From Alkalihalophilus pseudofirmus OF4 (GTDB taxonomy: Bacteria > Bacillota > Bacilli > Bacillales > Bacillaceae_D), in contig NC_013791.2 of NCBI RefSeq assembly GCF_000005825.2, positions 2,976,001-3,040,000 on the forward strand: DNA of 64,000 nucleotides, read 5' to 3'. Below the pieces are notes generated by a model. The model was not told the origin of the DNA and did not search any database. It was given only the letters and a program-made list of their open reading frames with translations. This document shows, in pieces, positions 18,931 through 28,178 of the stretch. Each line of letters begins with the position of its first letter. The first letter of the stretch is position 1. The position numbers were made by a program, and so were the translations under genes.

Positions 18931-19151
18931 TTTTTATCTACTTTGCAAAATGATGCAGGCTAATGCACTAAATTGGGGCCAACTGGGGCCAATTTGGGAC
19001 CAAATAAATTACTGGCATGGGTGAAGGGATGGGAAGAAAAACATTTACCTCACTACAAATTGATGTTCAATTATAAAATAAAATAGAGAAAATACTATGA
19101 GGGTATTTATGTGTATTTAAGAGCTATTTCACAATAATCACCATTATCCAT
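18931..19151. other. Left end of the island, non-coding
   Basis: No coding frame. It holds the arm-type repeats (18,974-19,003) and ends at the stop codon of the leftward 554-aa gene. Confidence 0.6.
18974..19003. repeat. Left arm-type repeats TGGGGCCAA x3
   Basis: TGGGGCCAA (18,974-18,982), TGGGGCCAA (18,984-18,992) and TGGGACCAA (18,995-19,003) are direct repeats spaced about one helical turn apart. The same motif occurs twice at the other end of the island (59,165-59,185). This arrangement resembles the arm sites bound by the N-terminal domain of tyrosine integrases such as Tn916 Int. Confidence 0.65.
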
Positions 19152-20816
19152 TTAAGATAAATCTACCATGAGATGATACAAATATACTTCTTTTCCTTTC
19201 CTTAGATGCTTTGTTTTGCAGATCCTGATATCTGAGTAATCATAACCTTCAACCTCTTCGTATTTTAATAATTTAAATGGATATGTATGTTCTTGGACAT
19301 ATTTAACATACCTCTTCCAAAAATCGAAAAAGTTCTTAGAGGATGAATACACTAAAATAAAATTATATTTCAGTCCTGTTGTGTCATAATTAAACAATTT
19401 ATCTATGTGAAATCCTAAGTATGATTTATTTAAGGAATTTAAATTTAAAGCTTCTATAATCGAAAACGGATCACTATTTTTCTTTTTTACAAATAAATCT
19501 ATTTCCCCTGAAGTTTTCCCTGCTCTTGATTTCCCCCATAAAGTCTGATCCTTAATATTAAAGCCTGCCATTTCTAACATAGAACCAATAAAAGTATTTC
19601 TTTCGTTTTCAGACGCATTTCGATATATTTGGTTTCCCTGCAAATTGATACAAGAACTTATTACTACATCTAAAAGATTTTCATATGAGGAATCTGAAAA
19701 TATTTCATAAAGGTGCATTATATTTTGGGGATTATGCACCTCTTCAATCTTTTTTACTTCAATTTCAATCCTTGTTTTCTCTATATGAGGAAATGCATCC
19801 TCTAATTTATTTACAATAAAATCTTTAGACGCATTTTCACTAATCTTGGAATCTGCTGCGACTTCCCTTAAATATAAGAGAAAGTTATGCTCTTTAGAAA
19901 GTACATCTACCTCATTTATTCTTTTATTAATTTTACATATTTGGGCATTAAAATTAAGTGCAAATAATGGTTCAATAGATCGTCTAATTAAGTTTTCAGA
20001 AACATTCTTAATTAGTTCATTTTTTATTTCTTGATTTTTAATTTCATAAAAATAATAGCATAAATCATTAAAGCCCTCTCTATAATCTAACCAATCTTCT
20101 GGTTTAGAGAGTTTTATATTATTGAACTCATAAAGTTTTCTATAAAGCCCTACCTGTAATGGTGATACAACATCCTCTAATGCGAAAAGGTGCTGTTTCC
20201 ACAATAGTTGAACTATCCTTCTCAAATTCTGTTCGAGATCAGCTTCTCTTCCTTTTAAAACATTCAGTAAATTTGAAACAATCAAAATAAAAAACTCTGC
20301 ATCGATTCTATTTTCTATAGAATTTCTCGAATGTATAAAATATTCTAGACTTCTTGTTAAGTACTCTATATATCCTTCTTTGTTCACCTTTACATTTGCT
20401 TTAAAAAAGAAGACCAAGCCCAAGTGATATAAACTCTCACTTTTCACTTCAGATTCATGATGTTCAACTAAATTTTGATATATTTCTTCTATCTCTTCAG
20501 GTTCATCCTCATAAAAAAGGAACAAATTTTTTAATCTCGTAGTTTCTAAAAATATATCTTCAGTTTCTGTCCAATCATCCAATAAAAGATTTAGCGCCAC
20601 TCTCTTCTTTATATTTTGTAGCTTAACGAGATTCATAAAATGTTCTAAAGCTTTTTTTCTAATATTTAAATTCTCTTTTGAATTTAATATTGTTTCAATT
20701 AAGAAACTCTGAGTTGTTTTAATCTCTTGTTTATTAGGAATTTTGTTACTTTTAGTGTCGAAAAAATTGAACTTATCCTTTATTGGCCAATTCTGAAACT
20801 CATTTATATCTTTCAT
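19152..20816 (-). CDS. Third gene of SMC-like operon; helical protein with C-terminal PD-(D/E)xK-like region
   Basis: A 554-aa protein I cannot assign by name. Residues about 1-330 look all-helical and repeat-like (ESLYHLGLVFFFKAN, YLTRSLEYFIHSRN). The C-terminal part (about 410-480) resembles a restriction-type nuclease fold: NERNTFIGSMLEMAGF, then GEIDLFV (D440) and IIEALNL (E455). The usual final Lys (ExK) reads ExL, so catalysis is uncertain. Its ATG overlaps the stop of the upstream ATPase gene by 1 bp (TAATG), so it is translationally coupled and likely the effector or nuclease partner of the ATPase. Probably a defence effector (inference). Confidence 0.7.
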   Translation of the reverse strand: MKDINEFQNWPIKDKFNFFDTKSNKIPNKQEIKTTQSFLIETILNSKENLNIRKKALEHFMNLVKLQNIKKRVALNLLLDDWTETEDIFLETTRLKNLFLFYEDEPEEIEEIYQNLVEHHESEVKSESLYHLGLVFFFKANVKVNKEGYIEYLTRSLEYFIHSRNSIENRIDAEFFILIVSNLLNVLKGREADLEQNLRRIVQLLWKQHLFALEDVVSPLQVGLYRKLYEFNNIKLSKPEDWLDYREGFNDLCYYFYEIKNQEIKNELIKNVSENLIRRSIEPLFALNFNAQICKINKRINEVDVLSKEHNFLLYLREVAADSKISENASKDFIVNKLEDAFPHIEKTRIEIEVKKIEEVHNPQNIMHLYEIFSDSSYENLLDVVISSCINLQGNQIYRNASENERNTFIGSMLEMAGFNIKDQTLWGKSRAGKTSGEIDLFVKKKNSDPFSIIEALNLNSLNKSYLGFHIDKLFNYDTTGLKYNFILVYSSSKNFFDFWKRYVKYVQEHTYPFKLLKYEEVEGYDYSDIRICKTKHLRKGKEVYLYHLMVDLS

Positions 20817-22885
20817 TAGAAAACATAAGTTCCTTTCTCAAAGATTTTTTCATTTTCAACAATGTTCTCTAACTGTCTCTCAGCTGTTCCTATTATTATC
20901 TGTAGTTTATCACCATATCTTTTATCGATATTTATTAAAGTCTGTGTCAATCCATTTAAGTATTGAGAGTCCCCCTCTTCTTTGTTAGGACTATCTAAAA
21001 TAAGAAATCGAGTATGCCTTCCAAAATTATTTTCAATATCTAATTGGATAAGTGCAAGATAAAACGCAATTTTTGCTCTTAATTGTTCACCTTCTGCTAT
21101 GTCATCAAAACCAATAAACTCTCCATCTTGCTTATATTTGATGTCAAAGTTTTCATCAATATTAATCTCTGTAATTGATGTTAGTCCAAAATGGTGAAGT
21201 TCTTCTAACATATTATCCGATAGATAGGTTAATATATATTTACTGCTTTCATATCTAAAATCACTAAGCTTCTCTATGGCACGTTTAACAAGAGGAATTT
21301 TTAAATCATCTTTTAATTGTTCTTCCAACACTGTATTCTTTCCTAAATTCGATAGCTGATAATCAATTACAGCTTTTTCTGCAATTAAATTCATCTTCCA
21401 ACTATCATTTGTCTTCATCTTTACTGATTTTATTTCATTTTCAATAACCCTTAATTGGTCCCTAAGAGGTGATATATTATTTTTTGTGTTTAGGTTTTCT
21501 TCCAATTCAAGATAGGATTTTTTTACACTACTATAGATTTCGTTCAGACTTTGAATACTGGTTTTTATTAATCTTTCTTCTTTGTTCAATTCATCAAGAA
21601 TTCTTTTTAAATCATTGACTTTTTGATGGAATGCTTCCTTATTCATTTCAGTATTCGAGTGATTGATTTCCTCATGACACAATGAACAGGTGTCTTTATG
21701 TTTTTTTTGATTTTCTACTTTATGATTACAACTAGGACAATGCTTTATATCAAGGTTAGTAAAGAAGCTGCCTATTTCAATGTACTCTTCCAAATCATTT
21801 ATGTATCTTATGGTTGTACTAATTTCCTTATTTATTCTCTTCAATTCTAATGTATATGAATTGATTTTGGAGGTAATTGAGTTTAATTCATTTGCCTTTT
21901 CATTAGCGAGTTTACCATTTCGAATAATAATTGAATTTTCATCATTTATCTTATTTATTACTTTTTCATATTCCTCATATAGTTGGTTTAAAGAACTATG
22001 ATTTGAGTTTAACTTTTCTAATTCTAGATCTATTTCTTCCTTTCTTTTTAATAAGTAAGAATTCTCAATTGTCTCTTCTTTATTTTGATTTGAGAATTCA
22101 TTTTCCTTTGCTTTATTAAAAGTTAGCATATCGTGCTTAACTGTAAGGTAATTAATCGCATAGGTTAGTTCAAGTCCCAACAACATTTGAAATACTTTTT
22201 TCCCTTGACCACCGTACATTAAACTCGAACTATCCTTCGATTCAAGATAGATTGACTTAAAGTATGTTTTCCAACTAGCCCTAGATTCATTTAGCTCGTT
22301 CTTGTCTTTCTGGGAAGCTTTTTGGGTCCACTTTAATGGATAGTAAGAGAATTGTTTAAAAAAGAACTCCTGAATACTTTTTTCATAATCAGTTATGCTG
22401 GTTGCAGAAAAAATCGGAGTAAGTTTATTTAATTCTGAATAGCTCACATCTTCATTATTTAGACTATATAAAGAACCACTTAATCGAGAGTTGTTAAACT
22501 TTATAACTGCGGAATAATTTTTATTATTAATTTTAAAGCCCAAATTAATTAGTTCAATCCACTTTTTCACATCCGCTTTCAACTTATTACTTCCAGTAAG
22601 TGCAACTTGTATCATTTTAAATAAACTTGATTTTCCTTTTAGATTATCCGCAATAATTAAATTAATGCCACTATCAAGCGGAAGAGTAAAATCAATTATG
22701 TTTCCATTACTTTTTTTTCCTTTAATACTTAACTTTGATATTAATAATCTCTTACCGGTAGAAACAGGTGTATCTTTATCGTAGTCACCTTTTATATTTA
22801 ATATATCTTCGATTTCACCTAATGAAAAATTTTCTTTATATTCTTGATGTAAACTACTAATAAACCTATCATAATTAAATTTCAT
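20816..22885 (-). CDS. Rad50/SMC-like ABC ATPase with central zinc motif
   Basis: A 689-aa protein. The Walker A-like motif ADNLKGKSS is at 79-87. A long coiled coil (about 255-540) is broken by CPSC (383-386) and CSLC (400-403), a four-Cys zinc centre at the place of a Rad50 hook. The signature-like AEGEQLRAK (597-605) is followed by Walker B FLILDSPNKEE (D631), in which Ser replaces the usual catalytic Glu. This organisation occurs in Lamassu LmuB and in ABC-three-component ATPases, both anti-phage or conflict systems. It overlaps the upstream 223-aa gene by 4 bp (ATGA). A repair role cannot be excluded, but the setting argues for defence. Confidence 0.82.
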   Translation of the reverse strand: MKFNYDRFISSLHQEYKENFSLGEIEDILNIKGDYDKDTPVSTGKRLLISKLSIKGKKSNGNIIDFTLPLDSGINLIIADNLKGKSSLFKMIQVALTGSNKLKADVKKWIELINLGFKINNKNYSAVIKFNNSRLSGSLYSLNNEDVSYSELNKLTPIFSATSITDYEKSIQEFFFKQFSYYPLKWTQKASQKDKNELNESRASWKTYFKSIYLESKDSSSLMYGGQGKKVFQMLLGLELTYAINYLTVKHDMLTFNKAKENEFSNQNKEETIENSYLLKRKEEIDLELEKLNSNHSSLNQLYEEYEKVINKINDENSIIIRNGKLANEKANELNSITSKINSYTLELKRINKEISTTIRYINDLEEYIEIGSFFTNLDIKHCPSCNHKVENQKKHKDTCSLCHEEINHSNTEMNKEAFHQKVNDLKRILDELNKEERLIKTSIQSLNEIYSSVKKSYLELEENLNTKNNISPLRDQLRVIENEIKSVKMKTNDSWKMNLIAEKAVIDYQLSNLGKNTVLEEQLKDDLKIPLVKRAIEKLSDFRYESSKYILTYLSDNMLEELHHFGLTSITEINIDENFDIKYKQDGEFIGFDDIAEGEQLRAKIAFYLALIQLDIENNFGRHTRFLILDSPNKEEGDSQYLNGLTQTLINIDKRYGDKLQIIIGTAERQLENIVENEKIFEKGTYVF

Positions 22886-23553
22886 AATTCTTCACCATAC
22901 ATTTCCGAAAATAGTTTTTTTACATCGTTTTGAATATCATTAATGTACTCCTTGTAAGAAGCATCTCTATACTCTGTTATTTGATACTGTAATATTTTCA
23001 GTTGAGTTCCTGTTAAATCACCAAAAAATCTCTTTATCAAATTGCAACGTTCTATGTACCATTGTATTGTAGGAAGATGTCTAAGTGAATTCTCAAACCT
23101 GTCATGTGAATACTTAGTAATATAATAGTGCTTATCTATTGTTTTAAGGTCAATGCTTCTTCTACTTTTAAAGTCAATAAAATCAATACTTTTAAGAAAG
23201 CTAATCACATCATCAATATCCTCGTATGCACCAAAGAAAAACCTTTCCATTTCTAAACGTCTAATATTTGGTTCTTTTGTTTCAAAAATTTCTTTTACAA
23301 TTCCTTTAATTTCTTGTTTATCGAACTTTCCCTCCATCGCAAATAATAGTAATTCGTATGAAAAGTAGTCAGGATTACGCAATAAGAAATCAATTTTTTG
23401 AATTCTAACTTCACTTTTAAACACTTTTTTATATACTATTGAATCTTGACTTGATGTTTCTTCAGAAAAAATATATAGAATAAGGAATATTCTAATTCTA
23501 TCTTTATAAACTCTTATATTCTCAAAATCTTCCGACAACTGTTTTTGAGACAT
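22882..23553 (-). CDS. First gene of SMC-like operon; small accessory protein
   Basis: A 223-aa protein, mostly helical, charged and soluble. I see no catalytic motif. Its size and place, directly upstream of and overlapping an SMC-like ATPase gene, match the middle component of ABC-three-component systems or LmuC of Lamassu. The segment DIDDVISFLKSIDFIDFKSR...YYITKYS reads like a small winged-helix unit. The start ATG 23,553 follows GGGAGG. It heads a three-gene operon read leftward with no internal gaps. Confidence 0.7.
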   Translation of the reverse strand: MSQKQLSEDFENIRVYKDRIRIFLILYIFSEETSSQDSIVYKKVFKSEVRIQKIDFLLRNPDYFSYELLLFAMEGKFDKQEIKGIVKEIFETKEPNIRRLEMERFFFGAYEDIDDVISFLKSIDFIDFKSRRSIDLKTIDKHYYITKYSHDRFENSLRHLPTIQWYIERCNLIKRFFGDLTGTQLKILQYQITEYRDASYKEYINDIQNDVKKLFSEMYGEEL

Positions 23554-23951
23554 TTAACTACCTCCCATATATTGATTTTCCCAATATTGTCCTATTTAAC
23601 ATTATTACTTAAATTGAAATTCAAAGTAAACCCTTAATTAACAACATTAGAGCCGTACCATTGTTATATTTGAAGCATTTTTTGTACTACTGGCATCACC
23701 TTAACTTAGTGAAAACCGCACCTCTACCTTCCAACAGTAAATTGTTTTTGTCCTATACTCACACTACTATCCAATTTCCTCAATTTCAACTTTAGAACTT
23801 TCTAACCTTACCATCGTTATACCTTTTCATCCTATTGAGACCTTTTCAATATTAAAGTGATTTTCATTTTTGTTCATTTATAAAGTAATTATAACATTAA
23901 AATGGGAATAATTTACTGATTACTCTCAATCCAGCTCCCCGCGTAAAAGAA

Positions 23952-24083
23952 ATGAAGTCACAAGAAGAAGAACGAAGTTTAACCCAATTAAAAGTTGCAG
24001 AATGTTGCACTGCTATGTCTAAAAAGTTTTTTTATAAACTACATTTAGTGTGCAGGGAAGACCTTAACCTATTAATTGAGTAA
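23952..24083 (+). pseudogene. Possible remnant of an excisionase-type HTH gene
   Basis: A 43-codon frame whose product contains LKVAECCTAMSKKFFYKL. This weakly resembles the helix-turn-helix of excisionase proteins (xxVxEAAxxLxVSKxFVYKL). There is no good ribosome site and the frame stops where a DNA-recognition wing should follow. A hairpin lies 28 bp downstream. Best read as a degraded gene or chance frame. Confidence 0.25.
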
Positions 24084-24110
24084 TACCAGATTTTAGCCAA
24101 CATCAAAGAA

Positions 24111-24134
24111 GAATCCTGTTTTAACACAGGATTC
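24111..24134. terminator. Hairpin, possible terminator
   Basis: GAATCCTGT and ACAGGATTC form a 9-bp stem with a 6-nt loop, followed by TAATCAAGATTTTTC. Confidence 0.5.
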
Positions 24135-24580
24135 TAATCAAGATTTTTCTGCCGAGGCATATATTAATTAATTGCTAGTGATAGGATATTGATACGAGTA
24201 GTCGAAAATTAGATCATAACTCGCTGCAATAATAACGCTTTATTGTGAAATTCACTCTCGATTGAATTTAATCTATCAATCGGAGTCACATAATAATTGC
24301 TAAAAAGTCCATTTCGGACTTAACTCCGTAAACGTGTGGTGATACACCCCTCAATTGAATAAAATTAAAGATTTGTTCTTCATTTAGTACATCTTCATCT
24401 TCTACTTAATAAACTAATCGTTCAGGCTGTGCTTGTCTTACGTTTACTCCAAAAACAGCATAATAAAAATTACATTAGATCTTACACCTTCTTTTTAAAG
24501 ATGTCTATCCAATGGTGTTATATAGATTACTAGTTGACTTTTATATTTATTAGCTCATATTAATAACCAATTCCTTAATA

Positions 24581-25600
24581 TTAAAAATCCACCTCCAAAC
24601 TATCAACACGTTCTATTAATCCTTTGGCCTTTAACTTTTCTTCTCTTTTTCTCACATTTCTACTCACTCTAGGTTTATATTCTTTATATGGCATTTTAAT
24701 CGGTGCTGTCTTACTTAAATTTTCTATAATACCTTTAGTGTAAGTCTCTTTTTTATCCCTGTGACCCTTCCTGTGAATGTCGAATGCAGACTCAACAATT
24801 TCGACTCTATAGCTTTCTATTTCAGCTAGGAAGCTTACAACGGTTACTACACTTACTTTTTCAGAGTTTCTAACTAGGCGAATACTTTCTAGGTAGTCCA
24901 TGAAAATCTCTTGATTAATAGTTGTGAAAGGGAAGTCATTTGATACAACATTTTCAACAAACTGTGCCGTATCTTCATATGACTGTAAAAACAGTTCAGA
25001 ATTTCTAAATACTTTTGATAAACAAGAGAACCCCCTGTTCTCTTTTATGTTATATTCATTTTGTTTAAAAATTTTGTTAAAAGCTTTTGTTATAGTATTG
25101 CTGCTCTGTTTGAGCTTCTCATTGCTATTTAGATAGTTATCTGGTTTGCTAGTGATACTGCCTTTACCTTCTTCTTCTCTTGATATCTCTAGCTTCTTAG
25201 GAACAATCTGATTGCTAGACTCATGAGTATTAGGTTTGTTATCTGCTTGAATTTCTTCATATCTTAATATTGATGTCATATTTTTATAGTTGGTTAAATC
25301 TTGAAACAAAGAATAATCAACAATCAATATCTTTGTTCCACTTTTCATTGGTAGAGTTTCAGTTTTAATAAGGCCCAAATCTTCCAACCTCTTAATAGAG
25401 CCTCTAATTTTTGAATATGACCACCCTGCCTCTTGTTCTAATTTTATTTTTGAAGTGATTAACTCACCTCTACTACATAGTTCGCTGTCAATAAAGTTGG
25501 CCTTCTCGCATAAAAAAAGGTATAACATCTTATCACGAGGTCTTTCAATTTTTATTCTTGGCACGATATAAAAGCCTTTTACATTTTGTACAGTAAACAA
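24581..25600 (-). CDS. Winged-helix replication-type protein (DnaD/RepA-like N-terminus)
   Basis: A 339-aa protein. Residues about 10-110 form a winged helix-turn-helix of the kind found in phage and plasmid replication initiators (LFLCEKANFIDSELC, then SKIKLEQEAGWSYSKIRGSIKRLEDLGLIKTE). A polar linker (about 125-180) and a basic C-terminus (RVSRNVRKREEKLKAKG) follow. The start is TTG 25,600 after GAGGTG. It may initiate replication of the excised island or act as a regulator; I cannot tell which. A second protein with a similar winged helix is encoded at 28,763-29,185. Confidence 0.6.
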   Translation of the reverse strand: MFTVQNVKGFYIVPRIKIERPRDKMLYLFLCEKANFIDSELCSRGELITSKIKLEQEAGWSYSKIRGSIKRLEDLGLIKTETLPMKSGTKILIVDYSLFQDLTNYKNMTSILRYEEIQADNKPNTHESSNQIVPKKLEISREEEGKGSITSKPDNYLNSNEKLKQSSNTITKAFNKIFKQNEYNIKENRGFSCLSKVFRNSELFLQSYEDTAQFVENVVSNDFPFTTINQEIFMDYLESIRLVRNSEKVSVVTVVSFLAEIESYRVEIVESAFDIHRKGHRDKKETYTKGIIENLSKTAPIKMPYKEYKPRVSRNVRKREEKLKAKGLIERVDSLEVDF

Positions 25601-25760
25601 AATTAATTCACCTCTTCAATTGATTTTAAATACTGTACATTATGTGTTTGAATATTTTAAGTCCTTATAATAAGTTTTTTTTCACTAATATATTTCTCTA
25701 TTAGCTTTGATCTAAATACGTCAAGTGTAGATCACATCATTCTTTAATTAGTCTTATAAA

Positions 25761-25794
25761 ATAAATCCCGCTCATAAAAATGAACGGGATTTAT
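25761..25794. terminator. Terminator downstream of the TIR gene
   Basis: ATAAATCCCG (25,761-25,770) pairs with CGGGATTTAT (25,785-25,794). The stem lies just past the stop of the leftward TIR gene and could also act in the other direction. Confidence 0.6.
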
Positions 25795-25828
25795 ACTTTA
25801 TTCATTGTTGGTGGCATAACCAGTTTTG

Positions 25829-26659
25829 TTATTTTACTAGCTTCTTAACACCTTCAACTATATCATCTATAGTGTTAACAGCAGAGTTAAGGGCTAGTTT
25901 ACCAGCTAAAGGATAGCTATATTTTTTCACTTGATCAGCTGTAACATTATGCCAAATTGGTAGAATCATTTGTTTACCTGTTGCACTCTCTTTAGAAAGG
26001 ATTCCATCTAATTCATAGTTTGTCCAATACTTCTCTATAAAACTCGGAGATACAACAACTATCCCATATTTTGAATATGCAAGGCCTTTATCAATTTCCC
26101 TTCTAATACTTTGTCCCCAACCTATACTATCGGTATCATACCATATTGTTATACCAGCAGCCTTTAAATGATCAGCTAATGTCGAAACATAACTGTCTTT
26201 ATCATCTGCTGAATGTGATATAAAGACATCATATTCTTTAGCTTCATCGACTTCTTTGTGAGATGCATTTAGATTCTCAAACTCTTGGTTTTGCTGAAAG
26301 TATAAAGCGTTAATTTTTTCTTCTTGTTTTGTATTAAGTTTGTTTATCGCTTCCTGTTCAGTTTTACTAAGATTCGTTAGTGCTTTATTTAGTTCAATAT
26401 TCTTTTTGGCAATTTCAGTCATAACTTTAGCTTGATCTTCTTTTGCTTTTTGTACTTTTTTATTTTCTCGTTCTATTTCTTTTTGTTTGGTTGAAACTGT
26501 AGAAGTACTTTTAGTTCTTTTTATCGTTGCATTTGCGCTGTTTATCTTTTTAATTGCATTACTTTCATCTTTTACAGCATTTGCCCTTTTTCCCTCTAAA
26601 CGACTTATGTCGTTTCGAAGCCTTTTAATTTTAGACTCCAACAGCGTTATACTAGACAT
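25829..26659 (-). CDS. Coiled-coil TIR-domain protein, probable NAD-cleaving effector
   Basis: A 276-aa protein. Residues 5-140 are a long charged coiled coil and residues 142-276 a TIR domain: EYDVFISHSADDK, then ITIWYDTDSIGWGQSIRREIDKGL, then VVVSPSFIEKYWTNYELDGIL. The Glu at 216 in YWTNYELDG aligns with the catalytic Glu of NAD-hydrolysing TIR domains. It has no partner gene with a nucleotide sensor beside it and stands alone, divergent from the next gene. I choose ATG 26,659 (GGAG 9 bp upstream) over an upstream TTG. Bacterial TIR proteins of this build occur as NADases in defence and virulence; a defence role is inferred here. Confidence 0.85.
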   Translation of the reverse strand: MSSITLLESKIKRLRNDISRLEGKRANAVKDESNAIKKINSANATIKRTKSTSTVSTKQKEIERENKKVQKAKEDQAKVMTEIAKKNIELNKALTNLSKTEQEAINKLNTKQEEKINALYFQQNQEFENLNASHKEVDEAKEYDVFISHSADDKDSYVSTLADHLKAAGITIWYDTDSIGWGQSIRREIDKGLAYSKYGIVVVSPSFIEKYWTNYELDGILSKESATGKQMILPIWHNVTADQVKKYSYPLAGKLALNSAVNTIDDIVEGVKKLVK

Positions 26660-26786
26660 TTTTTTCAACTCCAATTCTAATATTTATTAATCAAAGAAAC
26701 TATGATTGCTCTTATTCTAATTATACAACACAGGGCAGAACTAATGTTCTATAATTAATTTAAACTTATATGAAAGAGGTGAAATG

Positions 26787-27521
26787 ATGAGCAAGTCTTT
26801 TGAACTCCTTTTAAAAGATGTTTTTCATGAGGATTTCTGCCATTTCAATGATAATCTCTCTAATAATGTAAACTTTTTGCCAAAGAAGTACCTCACTATT
26901 AAGGAAGTATCAAATATAACAGGTATAGGAACTTATACTTTACGACAGTTAACCTATGCAAGAGCTATGCCTCACCGGAAAATTAAAGCTCGAATTATTT
27001 TTGAAGAAAGAGAAATTAAAGAAACAATCTCAAATTACAATAAATTTGGTTGGACTGATCCAGATAAGAATTGGGATGTACAGTTAGTGCAGGATGATAT
27101 CATGCAATTTGAAAGAGATAAGGGAGGCAATAAAATGATTGAAGACATTCTGAGAGAAATAATTAGAGAGGAGCTTAATAATTTCTCTAAGGATATTAAA
27201 AAGCACACTAACAAAGAGAAGACTAGCTATTATGGCAGAACCGTTTTAACAATAAAAGAAGCTGCTACTCATTTCAGAACAAGTCCTTCCACAATATATA
27301 GTCTAATTAAGGAAGATGGAATGCCCCACTTCAAAATTCAGAGCAGGTTTTATATTGTATTGGAAGAAGCTGAAACATACTTATGGAGAGAAACTGCGAA
27401 ATCATATGCAAACGAAGGAAATATTTATTGGCAACGAATTCTTCAAAGATTGGATTGGGAAGAAAAAGAGAGAGAATTAGCTTATGCAAAAGCTTTGAAA
27501 AGATTGGAAGAAAGCTACTAA
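26787..27521 (+). CDS. Protein with two excisionase/MerR-type HTH domains
   Basis: A 244-aa protein with two tandem HTH_17-like domains: one at about 34-72 (YLTIKEVSNITGIGTYTLRQLTYARAMPHRKIKARI) and one at about 150-190 (LTIKEAATHFRTSPSTIYSLIKEDGMPHFKIQSRFYI). An acidic linker containing IIREELNNFSKDIKKH joins them. It starts at ATG 26,787, 7 bp after AGAGG. Such domains serve as recombination directionality factors or as transcription factors; the internal duplication is unusual. Divergent from the TIR gene. Confidence 0.65.
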   Translation: MSKSFELLLKDVFHEDFCHFNDNLSNNVNFLPKKYLTIKEVSNITGIGTYTLRQLTYARAMPHRKIKARIIFEEREIKETISNYNKFGWTDPDKNWDVQLVQDDIMQFERDKGGNKMIEDILREIIREELNNFSKDIKKHTNKEKTSYYGRTVLTIKEAATHFRTSPSTIYSLIKEDGMPHFKIQSRFYIVLEEAETYLWRETAKSYANEGNIYWQRILQRLDWEEKERELAYAKALKRLEESY

Positions 27522-27528
27522 TATAAAA

Positions 27529-27566
27529 ACAGCAACGATAGGTCAAGATTGCTTTATCGTTGCTGT
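27529..27566 (+). terminator. Hairpin after the double-HTH gene
   Basis: ACAGCAACGATA (27,529-27,540) pairs perfectly with TATCGTTGCTGT (27,555-27,566). It starts 8 bp after the stop codon. The T-tract is weak. Confidence 0.6.
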
Positions 27567-27642
27567 GTTGTACCAAATCAATTGGCAACAAACAGTTCCG
27601 TAGTAAATATGTTTATATTCTGCTTTCTTTCTTCTTATTTCA

Positions 27643-27846
27643 CTACCTACCAAACCACCTCTCCCACAATTCTTGAAATACAAAATTACGTTTAATCATC
27701 ACAGCATAACCAAACGCCAAGATAAACACAGATTCAGGCTCAACCGGCAACCCTAAGAAAATGTTTATTATTATGACATATGTTAATGCTAGTGGGAGAC
27801 ATATGCCCAAAATATTGACATATAACATTAATCTCTTTAAATCCAC
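27643..27846 (-). CDS. Small two-helix membrane protein
   Basis: A 67-aa protein with two hydrophobic segments (about 7-30 and 39-52) and a basic, aromatic C-terminus (MIKRNFVFQELWERWFGR). No family recognised. It is the last gene of a leftward run of small genes (29,851 to 27,643). Confidence 0.5.
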   Translation of the reverse strand: MDLKRLMLYVNILGICLPLALTYVIIINIFLGLPVEPESVFILAFGYAVMIKRNFVFQELWERWFGR

Positions 27847-27886
27847 GAACCTACCTCCTTCATCCGAGGGTGATCATTTAACTGTT

Positions 27887-28156
27887 TTACTCATTTTCTG
27901 ACTTCATATTGTCTATTATTTCGACTAAAAAATTTTCCCATTTGTCATCTTCAAGGAAGAAAAAATCGAGATAACTGGAATTAACCTCTCCATAATCTGT
28001 TTTTTGAATAGCTTTCCTTCTCCCGTATTCATTATTCTGCTGCGAATATAAATTCTGTAAATTATAAATCAATTGATTAAATCGCCAATCAGGTTGCTGC
28101 TGCCATATTGTATTAAGTAAGTGTAAAATTCTTTCAATTCGTTCAGGTTCTCTCAT
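27887..28156 (-). CDS. DUF1040-like small protein
   Basis: An 89-aa soluble protein starting MREPERIERILHLLNTIWQQQPDWRFNQLIYNLQ. The pattern (R-I-x-x-x-L, W-x-x-x-P-D-x-R-F, then D-F-F-x-x-E-D) resembles the DUF1040/YihD-like phage and immunity-type proteins. The start ATG 28,156 follows GGAG. It sits 22 bp downstream of the Uma2-like gene. Function unknown. Confidence 0.55.
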   Translation of the reverse strand: MREPERIERILHLLNTIWQQQPDWRFNQLIYNLQNLYSQQNNEYGRRKAIQKTDYGEVNSSYLDFFFLEDDKWENFLVEIIDNMKSENE

Positions 28157-28178
28157 TGTCCCACTCCATTCTAAATAA

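Larger units (their letters stand above)
23554..24580. other. 1-kb region without a convincing gene
   Basis: AT-rich, with stop codons in all frames apart from one 43-codon reading frame at 23,952-24,083. It contains a hairpin at 24,111-24,134 and a small one (AAGTCC/GGACTT, about 24,305-24,320). The promoter of the three-gene operon should lie in the first 150 bp. The remainder may be decayed gene remnants. Confidence 0.5.
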
